Below, piece by piece: positions 35,001 to 45,500 of a DNA stretch of 64,000 nucleotides. Position 1 is the stretch's first letter. Every line of letters starts with the position of its first letter. The stretch comes from Nemertoderma westbladi (Eukaryota; Xenacoelomorpha; Nemertodermatida; Nemertodermatidae): the NCBI GenBank assembly GCA_032718475.1, contig JAUCBJ010008100.1, positions 48,612 to 112,611 of the forward strand, given 5' to 3'. Below the pieces are notes generated by a model. The model saw only the letters and a program-made list of their open reading frames with translations. It ran no database searches and was not told the origin of the DNA. The position numbers and the translations under genes are program-made.

Positions 35001-36742
35001 AGAAGACACTGGAAAACAAGGTAAGTGAGAAACCCGTTTCTAGGAGAAGGGTAACACCAGTGTGTTATACAGACGATGGCGAAAGCCAGACTTCTCAAGG
35101 AGAGGATAGTGGGAAAGACACTGAAAGATCTTATTATGTCAATAAAACGCCTAAAGACCAGGTAAGTAAATTCAAGTCTCGAACCAATGACAGGAGAGAA
35201 CAGGTAAGAAAAACTCCTCCTACGTCTCCCAAGAGAATTCAGGTGAGAAAGCCCGAGGAAAGAACGAACGTGCACCACACAGCACATGTTAAAGTAAGTA
35301 ACATCAAGCCCAAATGTGTGCTGTGCGATGGGCCCCACCGTTTAAGTGCGTGTGATGAATTCCTGAGGAAATCACTAAAGGACAGACGTGAAGTCATGTG
35401 GGATAAGCGGTTGTGTTATAATTGTCTCAGACGAGGACACCAACGGCGAACCTGTTACTCCGACACAAGGTGTGCAAAGTGCGGTGCGAAACATCATATC
35501 TTGTTGCACACTGAATTCGAGCGAAATAGTCCGAGTCAGGTAAGTGATTCCGAACTACATGTCCAATTCAGTGATGTGAACGACACTGATCAATCTGAGA
35601 TGGAAGGATTCTATACGGACGAGTTCTCCGACGAAAACGAATCCTGTTACATGATAAATACCGCAGTGTATCGAGCACTCACGTATGAAAAAGATACAGA
35701 CAGCGACCTCACTCTAACTACTTCTGATCGACAACCATCTTGGAAAGCGCCACCTTCCAATGTAGGAATCCGAGAATTTCCTGTAGTACAGGTAAGGGTC
35801 CATGGACCTAAAAGGAGTTATGTAGTGAACGCCCTCCTTGACTCCGGTAGCACAGGAACATTCATCGACAAAGAACTAGCCGAAGACATCTTTGCTGGAC
35901 AACCCAAGTTCCGAACTAAGCTAAACATGTCAGGAATTATGCAAGTTTGGAAATCTACCGTAATAGCGGATTATTATGTAGGCGCGTTGTCCACCCCCCA
36001 GGATGAACTAGGAGAACACAGCATAAGGTCAGTGAAAATGGTAGCGATAAAGAACTTCGCGACCAGCCAAGTGGAACCTTATAACTGGGATGAGGACGAT
36101 TTCACCCAGCAGTTTGGAATACCTAGATTCAACACCGATTACCCTGGAGTCCAAATACTCATCGGTCAAAATGCGCATGAAGCGCTCGAGACATTGGAGA
36201 AACGGCCTGCTCAACCGCAACCTCTACAAGTTTATGCGGGAAGAACTAGAGTAGGTTGGTACTTTACTGGCCCTTCTCGTAGAACTCTTATGGAAAGATT
36301 ACCAAAAGAACAGGTATATCGATTAAGTGAACGGGAAGTGGAGAGCAGTGAAGTTGACGACCCAACTGAGGGAACACCATACTCCTCAGATAATGACGAT
36401 ATCAACTCCAATGTAGATCAATGGAGACATTGCCCCGAGACGATCAATCTAGCCGACATCGCTTCCAGAGGAGCAACTCCTCAAGAACTGATAGATACTC
36501 CAGTGTGGTTAGGTGGACCCGACTTCCTAAGTAAAGAAGATGAATGGCCTCCTCATCTTACCCCGGCTAAGATTAGACAAGCCAAGGGAGCGGAGAAAGT
36601 AACACAACCACTCAATCACCCAGCTGGTCGTTTATGTTTACTGGAAAGAGACCGAAAACTGTCTGGAAACTATGGAAGGCAAGATACTCTTCCCACGACC
36701 ACTTCCCTAATCCGACAAATATCTAGGGACTCCATAATGTAA
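32075..36742 (+). CDS. BEL/Pao gag-protease polyprotein with in-frame loss of RT, RNase H and integrase
   Basis: One uninterrupted ORF of 1,555 codons starts at the ATG shared with element B (MSDTKQTLSDS). Domains in order: Ser-rich N-terminus; Ala/Glu/Lys-rich coiled-coil repeat (about residues 392-466); DUF1759-like gag core around VGEIVKFNGDEMKWLPFNEY (about 796 onward); zinc knuckles CVLCDGPHRLSAC, CYNCLRRGHQRRTC and CAKCGAKHHILLH (about 1,080-1,150); retropepsin-like LLDSGSTG with catalytic Asp 1,256. After TPYSSDNDDI the sequence jumps to the RNase H tail (ETINLADIASRGATPQEL) and then to the extreme C-terminus (GRLCLLERDRKLSGNYG). Relative to element B, two deletions remove RT, most of RNase H, integrase and most of DUF5641, and both keep the frame. 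It could still make particles and process them, but not copy or integrate itself. Confidence 0.92.
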   Translation: MSDTKQTLSDSLLESARMSVRQGLKKIWDSAKSIERLRPKSKSPPTVSKVIPTVVISEPRLVQHRRSIIGTRAQVKRDQEASEQQQPASREFIPQRPDSSSSEDTVELTPERGAKMTDAIYSDPLLILPAAVLTRLLIAVEEHQIDWARSKRSTKDSYAGYTREELKSIVESQWNFPGPGLPFDLSEAAWEDIHRMGVTKETVDPAVWKRSAAGYAQGFFSSMERLKEQLFQQPQGPQEQGQLLYQVRERILRIRLILLAFEEASKRRQDTSLQVALKTWFQRVSLQVQGTAQWKAQLEERSTHGESTDATFSQVESEATAEKPHKRDAIDIYLSDYQRFLGDEELRRRLDGLSPNSEGAQRVLDSIDVDRLVVNQAKFDEQLRIARVQEEQVKKKRIEDRKKAAVAAAEAERKAAEEESKAAEMERKAAVAAAAAEAEAKRKAAEMERKAAMAAAEAERIAAEEIAQLELENIQENQDCINKQLTASNMQMMNRSTPKRQGYTSSEEGDTTDTEGKGNRSHLSRRKRTSHRQKLPDLPPAVRRQLNNTNLGSTEPTDQIITIERLPAIVDEPEIIRPVPEATVSVVETPVLPEPTSKFPLHSTKLPVPSRTAHETVHALDSERNIHDLSPVVPRPPATTLANPASAVEWVDERRRGMDLLLGQMQETVQQFKGTVRESRLELQEVQQSIALERDKLVNTQKGIPPPPVTMCQPVRSEVSHTQGVEPTRIYTASEVETPIVNPIKGNYRPVDNDIPYRPDHNPRNLYTDNSILNNTMAQESFTRQIARTEARQAVKVGEIVKFNGDEMKWLPFNEYYKDNIQNSVLSNGEKLRFLIECLEGSPKLMALKFIGHPDGLRQVWDTLNIRYGNRNNIARYLYAKLMAPRKFLSSGIIEFSDEIQEICRQLDWLGKSYEYQNSMVVGALASTLPKGGVGTRWDKKVLYMMEQQRRDPTMTDLMSFLDREVKLQLLRQSREKTLENKVSEKPVSRRRVTPVCYTDDGESQTSQGEDSGKDTERSYYVNKTPKDQVSKFKSRTNDRREQVRKTPPTSPKRIQVRKPEERTNVHHTAHVKVSNIKPKCVLCDGPHRLSACDEFLRKSLKDRREVMWDKRLCYNCLRRGHQRRTCYSDTRCAKCGAKHHILLHTEFERNSPSQVSDSELHVQFSDVNDTDQSEMEGFYTDEFSDENESCYMINTAVYRALTYEKDTDSDLTLTTSDRQPSWKAPPSNVGIREFPVVQVRVHGPKRSYVVNALLDSGSTGTFIDKELAEDIFAGQPKFRTKLNMSGIMQVWKSTVIADYYVGALSTPQDELGEHSIRSVKMVAIKNFATSQVEPYNWDEDDFTQQFGIPRFNTDYPGVQILIGQNAHEALETLEKRPAQPQPLQVYAGRTRVGWYFTGPSRRTLMERLPKEQVYRLSEREVESSEVDDPTEGTPYSSDNDDINSNVDQWRHCPETINLADIASRGATPQELIDTPVWLGGPDFLSKEDEWPPHLTPAKIRQAKGAEKVTQPLNHPAGRLCLLERDRKLSGNYGRQDTLPTTTSLIRQISRDSIM

Positions 36743-38379
36743 CAACATATGGAGCGGGTGTGTGACTATATTATTTATATTTGTTTTTTATTATTTTATA
36801 TTATGTATGTATTATTATGTAATTTTATTATAATCGTTTTCTTTAATTTTATTTAGTAGAATGTTATTTAGTGATTATTTAGTAGATTAGTGCAATATAT
36901 TAGTGTTTATTACTTAATTACTTATATATTATATTTAGTGCGATGGCGAGAAATAATTATTTTTCTCTTTCCTTGCTGCCCGTATTACATTACGAATACG
37001 TTACGAATACAATACGTCCGTACTTATTAAAGTACAATAAAGCCACTACTATATTCAAGTATTATTGGTAGGCAGAGTATTAGGAATGCAAAGTTCAGAT
37101 CCTCGTGTCTCGGCTAAACCAAGCTCTGGGTAGACCTTGGAAACGACTTGCCTCTTCTCACTGACATTGCTTCGTGCGATATTGCTCTCATACCGTATAT
37201 TAAATAATACATATAGTAGCATGATGTCCCTTTAACAGTAGCGTACAACGCAAATAAATCTGTTAAACCCTTTGACCATCTGTAATTCTAGTCGATTAAG
37301 ATATCGCGGCACCCACCGATATACTTGAAAGACAAAATTCTAGAATCAGTGGTTAACGTCCCCAGACAAGTTCTGGAATAAACTGGTGCCCATCCTAAAT
37401 ATTAATTATTAATATTTACAAAATCTGTCAAATTTTAGATCCTTAAACATTCTAGTCGATTAAGATATCGTAGCACTTACCGATACTCTTAAAAAGACAA
37501 ATTCATAGAATCAAGGATCATATGTCCCCAGATATGCTCTGGAATCAAATTGTGTCAATTTAACTATCAAATAATAAAATTTCAGGGAATAAATTTAAAT
37601 TCATACTTTAATGAATTTAATAAATTGCAATTTTATACAATTTATAACATTCCCAAAATTCCATTAATTAATAGATCATGGGAGCGGAGATTCACTATAT
37701 TAAGTGTATTTGTGTGTGAGAATCTCCAATGTATAGTCAATAGCCGATAAAATTCATAAAATCATATATAGAGAGGATATTGACAATTAAAGAATTACTA
37801 TTAAATAGCATCCCAGATCTGTATGCATGAGAATTACCCTAATTCTACCGCTAGCTTTCCATAATGTCACCATGGCAACAACCACGCTAGAATTAGAAGT
37901 GAGTTAAAAGAACAATAAAGGGCTTGCGCATTGAATAGCATACGGAATAAATAGCACACCGCTAGTATCCAAGGATACATAATAACAACGTGACATTCTG
38001 GAAGGCACTTGACTAACGGACAAATGACCCGAATGTGTGATAGAATGTGTACCATTTGTGACTGTTACGTGGAATTTGTGCGTTTGTAGGTGAATGTTAC
38101 TACTAAGGTGTGTTTACAGTAGCGAGTCGCAATTGTGAAAGTAACCCTAACTCTCCAGTAAGAACCTGAAGTATATCTAAGCCTTTGGGACGGACGGTGG
38201 AGTGGCTCGTGCTGGTTGTTGTAGTCGTTGTGCAGCTACGACGTTGGCGATAGGCACATCGGCGAAAGTACACCAGCGCTGAGGATCTCGCACTGTCCGG
38301 GGGCAGAGAGGGGTAGGCAGCGACGCCCGCTCGCCTAAATATAAACTCATTATAATATGGATAAACTTATATAGCAGAT
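36743..38379 (+). other. Non-coding region between gag-protease and the third coding-like region (element A)
   Basis: No gene is supported. It is AT-rich after the stop, then holds a diverged direct duplication with a 164-bp offset (ATTCTAGTCGATTAAGATAT at 37,285 and 37,449). It is closely matched by 50,651-52,303 of element B. The last 200 bp are GC-richer. A possible acceptor (TTATATAGCAG) sits directly before the next ATG in A but is CAA in B, so splicing to the third ORF is only a guess. Confidence 0.6.
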
Positions 38380-39200
38380 ATGATTGAGTTGATAGAAGAT
38401 GATCTTGGTATCAGGGAAAGATATACTCTACCTTTACAAGCGTTTGTTGATAGCTTGATACGCGGCGACGCTGGTCCAGCTACTACGGAGGACGATGGTC
38501 GTTGTGTCTAACCGCCGGTGTCCCGGGAGCAACTTGCGCGTGGGTTAGACTGTAGAGAGTTCACCGCTCGCTATACGCATCGTGATGGTACGTGTATGGA
38601 CTTCTTAACTACTGGTCATCCTGTCGACCTGCACGATGCGGGCGATGTGGACACCAAAGGGAAATGGTTTATTTAAATATCATACCCAGCGGAAGCGGAA
38701 CGATAAACTGAGACTCGAACACGAAAATTCTATTCGAAACCGACTCGAAAGTGCAGATGTCGAAGAGCCGGATAAATGCAGCGACTCCACCAAATACCTG
38801 GAATTCTTGAGAGAAACCTATCTCGATATTACCAGTCAACAGAATCTAGAAACTCGATATCCTCAAGGTATACATCATGACCGCATGGTAGAACTCAAAT
38901 GGCTCTATTCCACTATGATGTATCTTACCGCCGATCGATCGCTACCTGTTGTACCGGATAGCTTCGAACGGATGGAGGAATATTGTAAGCTGGAGAAAGA
39001 TCACTCGCGTTTCCCCTACAAGACGTGCGTTTTTGGTATTATTGCGATGAATGCCCAAATGCCCAAGACCCAACCAACAAACGGAAAGACATAAACATCC
39101 GCGGAGACGTTGCTTTAAACACGGTTTTACTCGCTATACTTACGGGAGTTTCGAGCGAAACTTGTTCGATGTATCACCTACGCTCGTTCGACTCAGACGA
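38380..39200 (+). pseudogene. Third coding-like region of element A, 5' half (family unknown)
   Basis: It starts ATG-ATT-GAG at 38,380, matching element B's ORF at 52,304. It has a TAA at codon 44 (38,509-38,511, GAA in B) and a 2-base loss near 38,660, so it is dead. Recognisable content: charged helical KYHTQRKRNDKLRLEHEN, ETYLDITSQQNLETRYPQ, and then a Cys-rich stretch (YYCDEC, with RRRCFKHGF further on in another frame) that B has partly lost through a 21-bp deletion. Cut at 39,200 by element B (duplication GACGA), it continues at 55,059. I do not recognise the family. Confidence 0.6.
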
Positions 39201-40356
39201 TGTAAAAGCTTTTGCGTCATTAACCGGTTATTTTCCCTTAAAGTACTCTGTAGTTGGTTTACCAGGCATAAAAAGGCCGTGTCCTTGCTGTACTGGTGTT
39301 TTAGAGGACATAAAAGTCATTTCTTCTGTATTCGTACTTTAGAGGACATAATCCGCAATCTCGTGACGCGATAAGCTAGATACTCTTGAAAACAGTGTCG
39401 CTACCATGACGACGGCTAGCAGCTGATATTGCCACGTCGACATTTCTTTGTTTCTTTGTTCTCTCGTTGTTCGGTTGACCAATCAGAGCGTTTTTTGTCT
39501 CTGTGTTGGAGGTGTATACAGAACTCAGTAGTTCAGTGTTATGTTTTTGCCCAGAGCCTAAGAACATCGGCTTTTGGCACCTCCGTATATCAGCATTCTT
39601 TAGCTTTACATTAGTAGGCTTAATTATAGAACGTATATCTGTTATCTAACCAAACCAATCTTATCATACATATCTATGCAATTCATATCTTACATTACTG
39701 CTTTTGCTGTCGGTTATTCATTATATTTGCTGATGAAATATTATATCGGAATACTGATCAATAGTCAGACACCCCACCTTCTTGATATACTAAAGGTTAG
39801 AGAGACCAGTTACAGATAAACGATTGCGACCTATGTTGAGTGGTTTGAAGTGAATCTAATGCTATTTCATATGCCCGACATAAATTGTCTGTTGCTCCCT
39901 TTATACGTGACTAAATTTAGTGAAGATCGGCAGATTAGTGTGCAGTATTGTGCAGCATTGTGTATGATTGAAACTGATAACAAAGCATCTCCTAAAGAAT
40001 GCACCATATACGTCAATCTATAGCCTTTTCGTTGTGTCTAGTTTAAGTCATAACTCTGTTTACATATTTAGAGCGCCACGTCCTAAAGGAACTGTTAATA
40101 TTTCCCGAAAGTGAATAATATTTGTCAGAGATTATATATTACGATCAGTCGAATAATACAGTAGGCTTACACCATCAATCATTAAGCTCCGAACTCAGTC
40201 TCCCGGGTATATCCAACGGGTGAATGATTGCGCATAGACTGGCTTCGGCTAATGTAGTGTATCAAATACTCGTCATAAAGCTAAAGAATATATATCATCT
40301 AAAAGACATCCTAATTTGGCAGGTTAAACTGTCAAAGGTCTTCAAAAGCGCAAACA
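39201..40356 (+). repeat. 5' LTR of element B (LTR2)
   Basis: It is 1,156 bp, from TGTAAAAGCTTTTGCGTC to GCGCAAACA. By eye it differs from LTR3 by about 13 substitutions and one 6-bp indel, and from LTR1/LTR4 by several per cent. It therefore belongs to a sister subfamily. Confidence 0.92.
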
Positions 40357-42546
40357 ATAAAAGATATTGCTTCTGGATTGCGGTGTAAGCAATCTAATCG
40401 AAAGTACCGGTCGACCGGTAACCAGTAGGCCTGACTGCCTGATCATCCGGACCGGTACTTACTTACAGTACAGGTACAGCAGTATTATTCGATTGTGGTA
40501 TTGTATACCGGTAGGCTGTTTAAGAGATTAGGGACTGTACACCCCTTGTTTCTTTTGGAGCTTACTTGTTTCTGTCAGTTTTATTTATTTGTAGGCCAGT
40601 ATTGAGCAGAAGGCGTGTAAGCCCGCTCAGATTGTACAGATAATTTGTAGGCTTGACTGTTGGCTAACTGTTGATTAGGTCTGAACGGATTGCAGTGCAT
40701 GTAGAGTGTATGTCCGATAAAGAACGGTTAGGAAGTAGGGGCAGCCATAGCTGTAAGGTAAACCCCCCATCTAAAGAATAAGTCGTACTACTGGGTTAGA
40801 ACGCATACTACTTAACCATTTCAGAGTCTGCATGTCCTGTGGTTTATTTAGGCTTGATAGGAGTCCGCCAGCGTTTGGTCTGTACTTTGTTTGTGTAGTC
40901 TGTACGGGTAGCGTATAATTTTATTTAGATAATTTGTAGGCTGGATAGTTGTCTGGCTGCTGTTGGGTTTGAGGAAATTTCGGTGTGTGTAAAGCATCTG
41001 TCCGATAAAGAACGGTTAGAAAGTAGGGGCAGCCATAGCTGTAAGGTAAATCCCCATCTAAAGAATAAGTCGTACTACTGGGTTAGAACGCATACTACTT
41101 AACCATTTCGGAGTCTGCATATACCGTAGTTTGTTTAGGCTTGATAGTAGTCTGTCAGTATTTGGTCGGCATTTTGTTTGAATAGTCTGTACGCGTAGCG
41201 TAATATTTATTATTCAGAGTTTATGCGATTATTCGCAACATTCATATCCCCAAGTTTATTCCTACAGTAATTGTGTTTGTTATACATACCGTTATAGTTA
41301 AACTAACCCCGGTACTACATCAGGGCTGCTCGGCGTAGGTAAAGACTGGAGATTTTGTGCTTTGGTCACTCCGGCAGATACCGTGGTTCTTTTAGCTGTT
41401 CAAGTATTTTTAACTACTAATTATTTGTCGTACAAGTACTTGTACCTAATTTAGGGTTTAGTGTACAGTGCTTTCCGAAAGCAATTAGTGTGTAGGCAGT
41501 GTATTTGTGTTGTAAAGTGGTTAATAGGCACGTTGGTTCTGGTAGACCGCGGTAATTAACTTCTAGGTAGGGACACTCCGTGATACATAACGTAGTACCT
41601 ATAGCGATACGGTTATAGGTCGTCAGGCGGTGGTATTTTCCTATCTGGACAATGCAGTATATTTACTACTACTTATTATTTTCAAATACCGTAGTAACCT
41701 GTCCGTTGTAATAACCAGATATTCTAACCCTTTGTTAGGCTGGTTAGTAGACTTCTTGTAAAATTACCCTAAAAATTTGTATTTGTGTATTTGTAATTAA
41801 ATTTTTGTGTTTATTTAGAGATTGTAATCTCAACCCGAATTGTACGTAATTTGTAGTATTAAGTAACTTAGGTAAATTAGAATTATTTGTTTTAGTGTCC
41901 AACAAGTAGCACTCCACTGAGAGCGCACAGCTTATGTGTAGTGACTCCCCCAGAAATAATAACATTTATTTCAAACATTGACAAAACCCATTAAACGGGT
42001 ATATATATATTATAAATCAACTCAAACGATTTATAAATAGTAGGCCTGCCATACAACAATTAGGTCTCAATATCAGTTGGACTACTGCTTAAATAACGGT
42101 AATAAAGTAAGTTAAAGTAACCAAGTAACCCTTAAAATTCAGAAATTCAATTATTTAAAATAATTGATATACCGGTATTTACAATAGGCTTATTATCTTT
42201 ATTTTCATAAACTTAAGCTGAAATCATATCGGTATTCTGTAATTAATTCTAGTTAATAATTATACTTATATATACTATAAGTGTAAACTGCATACCGGTA
42301 TCCACGATAGGCCTATTATATATTTATATATATTTGTGCTAAAATTATATACCGGTTTCTGTGAAAAACCTAGTCTGTAATAATACTTATATATACCATA
42401 AGCATACCGGTATTCTAATATTATATATATCACGCTACACTGAGTAGCAGTATCGGTAATTAATTACTAGTCTAGCAGTTAAGGCTGAATTACTAGACTT
42501 GCTTAGACTGTAATATAGCAGTAGGCATTCAACTGTGCAAACAAAC
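40357..42546 (+). other. 5' leader of element B
   Basis: It has the same organisation as the leader of A: a diverged tandem duplication (GTAGGCT units near 40,645 and 40,936), then ATACCGGTAT palindromes at 42,169, 42,292 and 42,404, with two degraded ones between them. It is non-coding. The antisense ORF at 41,744-41,965 also exists in A but its frame breaks in C, so I do not call it a gene. Confidence 0.75.
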
Positions 42547-45500
42547 ATGTCTGATACTAAGCAGAACCTGTCAGACAGTTTATTAGATGTAACTATCTGC
42601 GACTCAGATAGAGGTGTAGAACCGTCTAGTCCTAAGTTCAGTTCACCTCCCACTGTGAGGAAGGTCATCCCTCCAGTAGTAATAGCAGAACCTAGGCTAG
42701 TCCAACATCGTAGGTCTATCATAGGCACTCGAGCCCAGGTCAAGCGGGACCAAGAAGCAGCGGAACAGCAACAACCCGCGAGCCAAGAACTTATTTCTCA
42801 GCGGCCCGACAGCTCCAGTAGTGAAGATACTGTAGAACTGACACCCGAGCGCGGAGCAAAGATGACGGATGCGGTTTATTCGGATCCCCTTCTCATCCTT
42901 CCTGCAGCCGTACTCACTAGGTTATTGATCGCGGTGGAAGAACACCAGATCGATTGGGCGAGAAGTAAGCGATCAACTAAAGATAGATATGAGGGATAAA
43001 CAAGGGAAGAACTGAAGTCTATGGTAGAGTCGCAATGGAACTTCCCCGGACCCGGACTCCCGTTTGATTTATCAGAAGCTGCCTGGGAAGACATACACCG
43101 GATGGGAGTAGCCAAGGAAACCATCGATCCAGCTGTGTGGAAGAGGTCCGCAGCCGGATACGCACAGGGATTCTTCAGCTCTATGGAGCGAGTAGAAAAA
43201 CAACTGTTTCAACAACCCCAAGGACCTCAAGAGCAGGGACAACTGCTTTATCAAGTTAGAGAAAGAATTCTACGAATCAGGCTAATCTTATCGGCCTTTG
43301 AGGAGGCTTCTAAAAGAAGACAAGACACGTCGTTGCAAGTTGCCGTGAAGACTTGGTTTCAACGGGTGAGTCGCCAGGTTCAAGGAACAGCTCAGTGGAA
43401 AGCTCAGCTGGAGGAGCGCTCAACCCATGGAGAATCAACAGACGCTACTTTTTCCCAAGTGGAAAGTGAAGCGACGGCAGAGAAACCGCATAAGAGGGAT
43501 GCCATTGACATCTATCTGTCAGACTATCAACGTTTTTTGGGAGATGAAGAGTTGAGGAGAAGGCTAGATGGACTTAGCCCTAATAGTGAAGGAGCACAGC
43601 GTGTGCTTGACGCCATCGACGTGGATAGGTTAGCGGCGAACCAAGCTAAATTCGATGAACGACTCCGCATCGCTAGAGACCAAGAAGAAAGAGTAAAGAA
43701 AAAACGTATAGAAGATAGAAAGACAGCAGCAGCGGCAGTGGCAGCGGCAGAAGCAGAAAGAAAAGCGGCAGAAGTGGATAGAAAAGCGGCAGAGGCAGCG
43801 GCAGAGGCAAAAGCGGCAGCAGCAGAGGCAAAAGCGGCAGCTGCAGCGGCCGAATCGGAAAGAAAAGCGGCAGCAGCAGAAGCGGAAAGAAAGGCGGCCG
43901 AAGCGGAAAGAAAAATAGCAGCGGCAGAAGCAGAACGGATAGCGGCTGAAGAGATCGCCCAATTAGAATTGGAAAATATTCAGGAGAATCAAGACTGCAT
44001 AAATAAACAGTTAACAGCTAGTAATATGCAGATGATGAATCGATCTACTCCCAAAAGACAGGGATATACATCATCTGAGGAAGGCGATACCACCGATACT
44101 GAAGGCAAAGGAAATAGATCTCACCTAAGCAGACGTAAAAGAATGTCCCACCGTCAGAAATTGCCTGATTTGCCCCCAGCTGTTAGAAGGCAACTAAATA
44201 ACACCAACTTAGGTAGTACAGAACCCACAGACCAAATAATTACAATAGAGAGACTCCCTACTATAGTAGATGAGCCTGAAATAATTAGGCCTGTTCCCGA
44301 AGCCACCCTTTCGGTCGTAGAGACACCTGTACTCCCTGAACCTACCTCTCAATTCCCTTTGCACAGCACTAAGCTACCTGTGCCCAGCAGAACAGCCCAT
44401 GAAACAGTTCATGCCCTGGACTCCGAGCGAAATATTCAAGATTTGTCGCCCGTTGTCCCTCGTCCGCCCGCTACAACGTTGGCGAATCCCGCTTCGGCGG
44501 TTGAATGGGTGGATGAGAGACGACGGGGGATGGATCTCCTGCTCGGACAGATGCAGGAGACCGTTCAGCAATTCAAGGGCACAGTAAGGGAAAGTAGGCT
44601 AGAGTTGCAAGAAGTGCAGCAAAGTATCGCGCTAGAACGCGATAAATTAGTAAATACACAAAAGGGTATACCACCACCCCCTGTAACAATGTGTCAATGT
44701 CAACCTGTTAGGTCTGAAGTATCTCATGCGCAAGGTGTGGAGCCTACACGCATCTATACTGCTAGCGAAGTAGAAACTCCTATAGTGAACCCTATTAAGG
44801 GTAATTATAGACCTGTTGATAATGATATTCCCTATAGACCGGATCATAATCCGTGAAATTTATATACCGATAACTCGATATTAAATAACACGATGGCCCA
44901 AGAAAGTTTTACGCGTCAAATGGCTAGAACCGAAGCCCGGCAAGTGGTAAAGGTGGGAGAGATCGTCAAGTTCAATGGAGATGAGATGAAATGGTTACCT
45001 TTTAATGAATATTACAAAGATAACATACAGAACTCTGTGCTATCTAATAGAGAGAAACTTAGATTCCTCATCGAGTGCTTGGAAGGATCTCCCAAGTTAA
45101 TGGCGTTAAAGTTTATTGGACATCCAGACGGATTAAGACAAGTTTGGGATACACTAAACATCAGGTATGGTAATAGGAATAACATAGCTGGGTATTTGTA
45201 TGCAAAGTTAGTAGCGCCCCGAAAGTTTATTAGCAGCGGGATTATAGAGTTTTCCGATGAGATTCAGGAGATCTGCAGACAATTAGATTGGCTAGGTAAG
45301 TCTCATGAGTATCAGAGTGCTATGGTTATTAGAGCAGTGGCTTCTACTTTACCGAAGGGTGGAGTAGGTACACGCTGGGATAAGAAAGTGTTATATATGA
45401 TGGAACAACAACGACGAGACCCTACCATGGCTGATCTCATGTCATTCCTAGATGGAGAAGTGAAATTACAGCTCCTGAAACTGTCCAGAGAGAAGACACC

